Shown here: piece by piece, positions 58,905 through 64,000 of the stretch
Position numbering within the stretch: the first letter of the stretch is position 1
Layout: each line of letters starts with the position of its first letter
DNA from: Micromonospora sp. R77
GTDB lineage: Bacteria > Actinomycetota > Actinomycetes > Mycobacteriales > Micromonosporaceae
Direction: 5' to 3'
DNA: 64,000 nucleotides
Assembly (NCBI RefSeq): GCF_022747945.1
Contig: NZ_JALDST010000001.1
Coordinates: forward strand, 2,604,001-2,668,000
Program-made: the position numbers and the translations under genes
Notes under the pieces: model-generated
Databases searched by the model: none
What the model was told of the DNA's origin: nothing
Seen by the model: the letters and a program-made list of their open reading frames with translations, nothing else

Positions 58905-59462
58905 ATGTCCGTCTCACTCCGCACGCGCCGGGCGCTGACCGCGCTCTTCGCGGCCCTGCTGGGGGCGCTGACCCTCGCCAGCGTCGCCTCCCCGGCCGCC
59001 GCCGCCCCCGCCACCATCCAGGGCGACCGGATGATCATGAACTACACGGACATCTGGGGGGCCCACGAGGTCGGCTGGTACGACTACAAGCTCTCCCTGG
59101 ACTTCGTCAACAACCGGCCCAGCGTGTACGGCTCGATCCTGGCGATCCAGCCGTACAACGGGTGGAACGCCGTCGGCTACGGCAGCCAGACGCTGGTCCA
59201 GTGCACCAACGGCCTCTGGAGCGGCTCGTACTACTTCTCCCGCTGCTACGTGAAGGCGAAGATGGAGAAGCCGGGCAACGTGGTCGGCAGCATCAGCGGT
59301 AGCTACAAGGGCGTCACCTTCAGCGGTGGGTACGACTCCGGCAGCGGCCGGTCGTACATGTTCTTCACCGGTGAGGTCACCGTCCGCCGGGACAGCTGGG
59401 GCTCGCCCTACACGGTCTGCTACGTGTACGGCAACGCCCGCTGCGTGAACTACATGGTCTGA
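58905..59462 (+). CDS. Small secreted protein of unknown function
   Basis: A 185-aa exported protein: signal peptide (about 1-33, RTRR then a hydrophobic stretch, cleavage near AAAAPA) and a mature domain of ~150 residues rich in Tyr, Gly and Ser. It has four cysteines in two close sets (VQCTNG..SRCYVK and TVCYVYGNARC), suggesting two disulfides and a compact beta fold. I know no matching family. ATG with AAAGGGG upstream. Its neighbours are regulators, so it may be a regulated exoprotein. Confidence 0.75.
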   Translation: MSVSLRTRRALTALFAALLGALTLASVASPAAAAPATIQGDRMIMNYTDIWGAHEVGWYDYKLSLDFVNNRPSVYGSILAIQPYNGWNAVGYGSQTLVQCTNGLWSGSYYFSRCYVKAKMEKPGNVVGSISGSYKGVTFSGGYDSGSGRSYMFFTGEVTVRRDSWGSPYTVCYVYGNARCVNYMV

Positions 59463-59474
59463 TCCGGACCGTCT

Positions 59475-59501
59475 GCCGGGTCGGCTCACCGCCGGCCCGG
59501 C
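59475..59501. terminator. Terminator hairpin between convergent genes
   Basis: The 11-bp arms 59475-59485 and 59491-59501 (one G-U pair) enclose a TCACC loop. Confidence 0.7.
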
Positions 59502-59510
59502 ACCCGGCGT

Positions 59511-60659
59511 TCAGGGCGCGGTCCGGCGGAGCCGCCGTGCACAGAGCGCGGCATTGAGCACCAGGGAGCCCCGGGCGGTGGTCGGCGAGTGGCCGGTCAG
59601 CTCGGAGATCCGGTGCAGCCGCAGTTGCAGGGTCCGCCGGTGCAGGAACAGCGCCCGGGCCGAGCGGGTCCGGTCGAAGTCGTTGGCGAAGAACGTCTCG
59701 AGCGTCTCGATCAGGTCGGGACGACCGTCGAGGCCGTCCAGCACACCGGCGAGCCGGTCCGCCGCCGAACCGGCACCCACCACGGTCGATTCCAGCACCA
59801 CGTCGGTCAGGGTGTGCACCCGGGCGACCGCGCCGGTGGCCACCGCCAGTCTCGCCACCAGCCCCGCCTCGGCACGCGCGCGGGGCACCTCGGCGCGGGT
59901 CGGGGCCCAGGCCCGGCCGGCGGTCGCCTCGACTGCGTCCCGGGCGAGCACGTCGACGAGCTGCTGCGCGGACGCCTCCACCACCCGCCGCCGCGCCGCG
60001 ACGTCCCCTACCGCCGACACGCCGAAGAGGAACACCTGCTGGCCGGCCTCGACCAGGTGCAGGACCCCACCGGGCGGCGGACGGTCGGCCGGCCCGCCAC
60101 GGACCACCAGCACGAGGAAGGAGGCCGGCAGGGTGAGACCGGCACTGGCGGCGAGCGCGTCGACGTGGCGCCCGGCGAGCAGAGCCTCCGCCAGCATGCG
60201 CCGGACCCGGACGGTGCCGAACTGTTCGCGGAGCTGCCCGCAGTATCCCCGGCTGACCGCCGCCAGGGTGGCCGGCAGGTGCTGGTGCAGCCAGCTGCTC
60301 AGGTGGAGCAACTCCTCGGTGCCGGTCTCGTCGATCAGCGACCACAGGGTCTGCAGGCTGACGTTCACGCACACCCGGACCCCGAACTCCAGCGGGCCGG
60401 CCGGTATGCCGAGCGCGGCGGCGTGCCCACCAGCCCGGGCGAGGAGATCGAGGTCGGCCGGCGTCCACGGTTCGCCGGCCGCCGCCCGGCGCAGCGCCCG
60501 ACGGAGGAACACCCGTACCAGGCGTCCGGGCGAGTGCCGGGGCCGTACCGGCCGGCCGGCCGGGGCCGGGAACTCGCCGGCCAGCGCGTGATCGACGGCG
60601 GACGCGGCCTGCCCGACATGTCGCACCAGGGCCGAGGAATGGCGTGGCGCACGCGACAA
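59511..60659 (-). CDS. PucR-family helix-turn-helix transcriptional regulator
   Basis: A 382-aa regulator of the PucR/CdaR type: an N-terminal helical region with ligand-sensor character, a GGDEF-like degenerate central part (about 160-290) and the C-terminal PucR HTH (about 318-378; TLETFFANDFDRTRSARALF, HRRTLQLRLHRISELTG). The family often responds to metabolites such as purines. The TTG at 60659 is supported by GGGAGGG about 6 nt upstream. Its promoter region holds an inverted repeat (60695-60718) that could be its own operator. Confidence 0.85.
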   Translation of the reverse strand: MSRAPRHSSALVRHVGQAASAVDHALAGEFPAPAGRPVRPRHSPGRLVRVFLRRALRRAAAGEPWTPADLDLLARAGGHAAALGIPAGPLEFGVRVCVNVSLQTLWSLIDETGTEELLHLSSWLHQHLPATLAAVSRGYCGQLREQFGTVRVRRMLAEALLAGRHVDALAASAGLTLPASFLVLVVRGGPADRPPPGGVLHLVEAGQQVFLFGVSAVGDVAARRRVVEASAQQLVDVLARDAVEATAGRAWAPTRAEVPRARAEAGLVARLAVATGAVARVHTLTDVVLESTVVGAGSAADRLAGVLDGLDGRPDLIETLETFFANDFDRTRSARALFLHRRTLQLRLHRISELTGHSPTTARGSLVLNAALCARRLRRTAP

Positions 60660-60694
60660 GGCTTTCCCTCCCAGGTCGTCACCATCAGTAACTT

Positions 60695-60718
60695 GGAGCG
60701 TTCAAAGACGTACGCTCC
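60695..60718. promoter_or_regulatory. Operator-like inverted repeat GGAGCGT-N10-ACGCTCC
   Basis: Perfect 7-bp arms ten bases apart lie in the divergent region between the PucR and SARP genes, 36 bp upstream of the PucR start codon. It is a candidate site for either regulator. Confidence 0.45.
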
Positions 60719-60783
60719 GTACTGAGTGCAGTGTCGAAGACGGTGGATGCCCCTGCAACGCTTAGCCCGGAGCTGCAAGCGGG

Positions 60784-62967
60784 ATGAAAGCGGGGCGCCG
60801 CCACGCCCGGTTGCGACCACCCCTCCGGGTGGGCATCATGATTCACGTGCATCGATGCAGAGGCTCGCCGGTGGGAGGCCCTCGGGAACACGGCCGGCTG
60901 CTCGGTGGCGTCGGTTGGGAGGTCGCCGGCACCCCGCTGCCGATCAGCGGACGACAGCGGCGTCTCCTGCTGGGCCTGCTCATGCTCCACGCGCCCGCGG
61001 TCGTACCGGTCTCCCGGATCGCGACCGCCCTCTGGCCCGGCCGGGACCCCGCCGACGCCCGACCCGCCGTCCACGTGCAGCTGCACCGGCTCCGGCGGGC
61101 ACTGCCCGCGCTCGACCTGCCGGGCGGACGGATCCCCGCCGACCAGAGCGGCTACGCGCTACGCCTGGACGGGCTGGACCTCGACGTGCTCGTCTTCCGG
61201 CAACACCACCACGACGCCCTCCGGATGGTGGACGAGGGCCGCCCCGACCTCGCGCTGAACCTCCTCCGGGAGGCCCTCGGCCGGTGGACCGGCCACCCGC
61301 TCGGCAGCCTCCACCCGCAGGCCTCGGGCTGGCCGGAGGTGGCGGCGCTCGAGGACGCCCGCGAGCGCGCGCGGGAAACCCTGGTCGACCTGGAGATCGC
61401 GCTCGGCAGACCGGCCGCGGCGCTCCCGGTGCTGCGGAAGGCCGTCGCCGAACACCCGGAGCACGAAGGCTTCCAGCGACGGCTGGTGCAGGCCCTCACC
61501 GAATGCGGCCGCCACGAGGAGGCGGTCGACGCCTACCGGGCGTACCGGTCCCGGAGGGGCGCGATCCCCGGCGGGGAACCCGGCCCCGCACCGTGGAGCC
61601 CGCGCCGCACGTACCAGGGCCGCACCCCCGCCCCGGCGGTACGCCCGACTCCGTCGGCACCGGCCGACCCGCACCCGGCGGCCCGGCACGCGCTGCTCCG
61701 CGCCGCCGACTTCGCCGAGCGGACGGGTGGGCACGGACAGGCCCAGGAGTGCCTGGCAGCCGTGCTCGCCACCACCGCGCCCGACGAACCGGAACGCCCC
61801 CGACTCCTGGTACGCCTCGCGGACCAGCGGGCCCGGGACAGCGGCGAGGGCGTGAGCGAGGCACGGGAGGCGCTACGGATCTTCACCCATCGGGGCGACC
61901 TCGCCGGCATCGCCGAGGCACGGCTGCTCCTCGCCCGGATCGCCTGGTGCCGCAGTGACCGGCGCGCGGCGCTCGACGCCGTGGCCCCAGCCCGTCAGGT
62001 GCTCGCCGCGCGACCCCAGGTGACCTGGCCGGTGCCGCTGGTCGCCTCGCTGGTCGGCCTGCTCGCGGTCACCGGGCAGCCGGACGAGGCCGTCGGCCGG
62101 GCGGACGCGGCGCTGCGCTCCGGCGAGCGGACGCCCGCGCCACGCGATCGCAGCCGCCTGCTCAGCAACCGGGGCATCGCCCGGCTGGACCTCGGCGACC
62201 CGGGCGGGTCCGGCGACTGCCTGGACGCCATGACGTCTCACGAGCGCAGCGCCGGCTGGACGCCCGTCGTGCTCTCGGTGAACGCCATGGACGCGGTGGC
62301 CGGCCTGGGCGACCTCGCCCGGTACGCCCGGATCCTCGCCCGGGCCCGCGCCACCGCCGAGACCCGGGGCTGCACCCAGGACCTGCGCTACCTGGACGCC
62401 GCCCGCGCCTGGTGCACCTTCTGGTCGGGGGACCCGGCCGACGCGGAGCGACAGGTCCAGCACTGGCTGGCCCACGAGGACCGGCACTTCCTGACCGACC
62501 AGTGCCTCTATCTGGACGGCCGGCTGAAGCTGCTCCGGGGCAACAGGAGCGGGGCGGCGCAGGCCCTGGAACGGCTCACCGAGCAGAGCCGCCGGGGCGT
62601 CCGCTGGCAGGCCCGGGTCTATGCGGCGGTGCTCGCGGCAGCGCTCGCCACCGGGCGGAACCGTCCGACGCGCGGGGTGCCCGCCCTGGTCGAGGAGGCC
62701 ATCGGCGTCGTCGGGACCGCCTTCCTGCCGCCCGAACTCGGCGTGGACCTGCCGATCCTGATGCGGATCGCCGGGGTGCCCGCGACCGCGCTCGCCCGGG
62801 TCGCGCCGAGTCCCTGGCGGAGCGCGGCCGAGGCGTACCTGAGCGGGAACCGCCACCAGGCGGCGCAGCGGTACCGGGTGATCGGCTCGCGTACCGACCT
62901 GGCGGGCTGCCGACGGCGGGTCGAACTGCCACCCCGGACCGCCGCCGCACGCCGGTCGTCCCACTAG
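60784..62967 (+). CDS. SARP/AfsR-like transcriptional regulator with BTAD and TPR-like C-terminus
   Basis: Up to 727 aa. The N-terminal winged helix (about 40-125; ISGRQRRLLLGLLMLHAPAV, ALWPG, HVQLHRLRRALP) and the bacterial transcriptional activation domain (about 130-260; ALRMVDEGRPDLALNLLREA, ECGRHEEAVDAYRAYR) are followed by a Pro-rich linker. A long Ala/Leu/Arg-rich helical array of TPR type takes the place of the NB-ARC domain of AfsR. Such proteins activate secondary metabolite or developmental genes. No biosynthetic gene cluster lies in the window. Start uncertain: ATG at 60784 or at 60838. Confidence 0.83.
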   Translation: MKAGRRHARLRPPLRVGIMIHVHRCRGSPVGGPREHGRLLGGVGWEVAGTPLPISGRQRRLLLGLLMLHAPAVVPVSRIATALWPGRDPADARPAVHVQLHRLRRALPALDLPGGRIPADQSGYALRLDGLDLDVLVFRQHHHDALRMVDEGRPDLALNLLREALGRWTGHPLGSLHPQASGWPEVAALEDARERARETLVDLEIALGRPAAALPVLRKAVAEHPEHEGFQRRLVQALTECGRHEEAVDAYRAYRSRRGAIPGGEPGPAPWSPRRTYQGRTPAPAVRPTPSAPADPHPAARHALLRAADFAERTGGHGQAQECLAAVLATTAPDEPERPRLLVRLADQRARDSGEGVSEAREALRIFTHRGDLAGIAEARLLLARIAWCRSDRRAALDAVAPARQVLAARPQVTWPVPLVASLVGLLAVTGQPDEAVGRADAALRSGERTPAPRDRSRLLSNRGIARLDLGDPGGSGDCLDAMTSHERSAGWTPVVLSVNAMDAVAGLGDLARYARILARARATAETRGCTQDLRYLDAARAWCTFWSGDPADAERQVQHWLAHEDRHFLTDQCLYLDGRLKLLRGNRSGAAQALERLTEQSRRGVRWQARVYAAVLAAALATGRNRPTRGVPALVEEAIGVVGTAFLPPELGVDLPILMRIAGVPATALARVAPSPWRSAAEAYLSGNRHQAAQRYRVIGSRTDLAGCRRRVELPPRTAAARRSSH

Positions 62968-62970
62968 GCT
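62965..62970 (+). promoter_or_regulatory. Leaderless -10 element (TAGGCT) of the rhodanese gene
   Basis: TAGGCT is followed by seven nucleotides and the GTG at 62978. It overlaps the TAG stop codon of the SARP gene. Confidence 0.55.
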
Positions 62971-62977
62971 TGTCCCC

Positions 62978-63313
62978 GTGTTCGGACCCCAGATTCCCAG
63001 CGTGCCCGCGTCGGCCGTGCCCGACGACAGCTACCTGCTCGACGTCCGGGAGGACGACGAGTGGACCGCCGGCCACGCCCCCGGTGCCCACCACCTGCCG
63101 ATGACCGAGCTGCCCGGCCGGCTCGCCGAGGTGCCGAACGACCACGAGGTGTCGGTCATCTGCCGCTCCGGCGGCCGCTCCGCGCAGGTCGTGGCCTATC
63201 TGCTGCGCAACGGCTGGGAACAGGTGCGCAACGTCGACGGCGGGATGGGCGAGTGGGCCGCCGCCGGTCGACCGGTGGTCACCGACGACGGACAGCCGGG
63301 CCGGGTCGCGTAA
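62978..63313 (+). CDS. Single-domain rhodanese-like sulfurtransferase
   Basis: A 111-aa rhodanese with the active-site loop ICRSGGRSAQV (catalytic Cys about 62) and the conserved LLDVREDDEWTAGHAPGAHH near the start. It transfers sulfane sulfur, for example from thiosulfate, or acts as a sulfur carrier. The GTG has a leaderless promoter. The downstream GDPD gene starts 12 nt after the stop. Confidence 0.92.
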   Translation: MFGPQIPSVPASAVPDDSYLLDVREDDEWTAGHAPGAHHLPMTELPGRLAEVPNDHEVSVICRSGGRSAQVVAYLLRNGWEQVRNVDGGMGEWAAAGRPVVTDDGQPGRVA

Positions 63314-63325
63314 CGGCCGACCGGC

Positions 63326-64000
63326 ATGGGCGACCCCCTGGTCTTCGCACACCGCGGCTCGTCGTACGACCTGCCCGAGCACACCCTCGCCGCCTACCTG
63401 CGCGCCCTGGACGAGGGTGCCGACGGGCTGGAGTGCGACGTCCGGCTCACCCGGGACGGGCACCTGGTCTGCGTGCACGACCGCCGGCTGGACCGGACCA
63501 GCAACGGTCACGGGCTGGTCAGCGCGCGTACCCTCGCCGAGCTGGAGACCCTCGACTTCGGCTCCTGGCACCCCGGCGCGGTGCCGGCCGAGGGCGACGA
63601 GGTGCTGGACGACACGCACACCCGGCTGCTCACCCTGGAGCGGCTGCTCGACGCCGTACTGGCCGCCGGCCGGCCGGTCCGGCTGCTGGTGGAGACGAAA
63701 CACCCCACCCGGTACGGCCGGGACGTGGAGCGGCGGCTGGTGGCCCTGCTGCGCCGCTACGGGCTCGCCGAGCCCGGCCCCGACGACCCGGTACGGGTCA
63801 CCGTGATGTCCTTCTCGCCGCTCGCCGTCCGGCGGGTGCGCGAACTCGCCCCGGCCCTGCCGACGGTGCTGCTGCTGGAGGTGCTGCCGCGCTGGCTGCG
63901 GCTGGGCCGGCTGCCCTTCGGCACCCGGATCGCCGGGCCGGGGATCGCGCTGCTGCGGGCCCGTCCGCAGCTCGTACCCGCGCTCCGGGCCGCCGGCAAC
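63326..64000 (+). CDS. Glycerophosphodiester phosphodiesterase, 3' end outside the window
   Basis: The first 225 residues of a GDPD TIM-barrel enzyme: VFAHRGSSYDLPEHTLAAY (catalytic His about 9), GADGLECDVRLTRDGHLVCVHD (metal-binding Glu/Asp and second His, about 31-52), ETKHPT and SFSPLAVRRVREL. No stop occurs before the window edge. It hydrolyses glycerophosphodiesters to glycerol-3-phosphate and an alcohol, salvaging deacylated phospholipids. ATG start 12 nt after the rhodanese gene, probably co-transcribed. Confidence 0.9.
   Translation, partial: MGDPLVFAHRGSSYDLPEHTLAAYLRALDEGADGLECDVRLTRDGHLVCVHDRRLDRTSNGHGLVSARTLAELETLDFGSWHPGAVPAEGDEVLDDTHTRLLTLERLLDAVLAAGRPVRLLVETKHPTRYGRDVERRLVALLRRYGLAEPGPDDPVRVTVMSFSPLAVRRVRELAPALPTVLLLEVLPRWLRLGRLPFGTRIAGPGIALLRARPQLVPALRAAGN

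Noticed and set aside
60835..60860. Second parS-like site at ATTCACGTGCAT
   Set aside because: Only the CACGTG core and a few flanking bases match; too many differences from the consensus.
1..64000. CRISPR arrays, tRNA/rRNA genes, insertion sequences or prophage
   Set aside because: No regularly spaced repeats, T-arm-like sequences, transposase or phage proteins were seen on either strand.

Overview
The window is very GC-rich with dense genes, GTG starts, 4-bp stop/start overlaps and many promoters of the form TANNNT placed 6-8 nt before the start codon (leaderless transcription). Together with DUF5701, SARP, PucR, LCP and DUF485/ActP families this points to a filamentous actinobacterium, most likely Micromonospora or a close relative; that name is inferred from gene content, not from a marker gene. 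I see no tRNA, rRNA, IS element, prophage or CRISPR array.

Layout. 0-4.4 kb is housekeeping: the end of a Lys-rich protein, CorA, a PLP aminotransferase and a CysQ-like phosphatase. 4.4-23.2 kb is an exopolysaccharide locus. A minus-strand operon (9224 to 6160) encodes an Alg14/Alg13-like split glycosyltransferase, a sulfotransferase and a GT2. A plus-strand operon (9726 to 18714) encodes a Wzz/BY-kinase-like protein, a DUF3048 lipoprotein, a Wzy-like polymerase, an APH-fold kinase, a sulfotransferase, a frameshifted Wzx flippase and a third sulfotransferase. Two GH26-like glycosidases and a 1022-aa secreted protein with two malectin domains go with it. After a CBS protein and an unknown protein, 24.7-27.2 kb is a three-gene operon (nucleotidyltransferase, glycerol-1-phosphate dehydrogenase-like enzyme, CDP-alcohol phosphatidyltransferase). 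It is followed by a GT4, an Fpg/Nei glycosylase and the priming polyprenyl glycosylphosphotransferase of the polysaccharide pathway (29.8-31.3 kb).

31.4-54 kb is regulation and transport: a LytS/LytTR pair, a 1172-aa secreted helical protein with a discoidin domain, DUF5701, an ECF sigma factor with a BNR-repeat membrane protein, an OmpR two-component system with a DUF4173 protein, two DUF485-like/solute-symporter pairs, an ABC exporter, and several small or uncharacterised proteins. 54-58.8 kb is cell envelope: UDP-glucuronate decarboxylase and three tandem LCP ligases. 58.9-64 kb holds a small secreted protein, PucR and SARP regulators, a rhodanese and a GDPD gene cut off by the window edge.

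Points of note: (1) a putative sulfated polysaccharide made, exported and trimmed by one locus; (2) an operon that looks able to make and transfer a CDP-activated polyol phosphate; (3) at least four apparent single-base losses, all in C or G runs, breaking wzx, the LytS kinase and the DUF4173 gene, which looks more like consensus error than real decay; (4) non-coding signals including a DnaA-box cluster, a near-consensus parS, a 28-bp inverted repeat, and a 60-bp-period repeat that supplies ribosome binding sites inside the polysaccharide operons.
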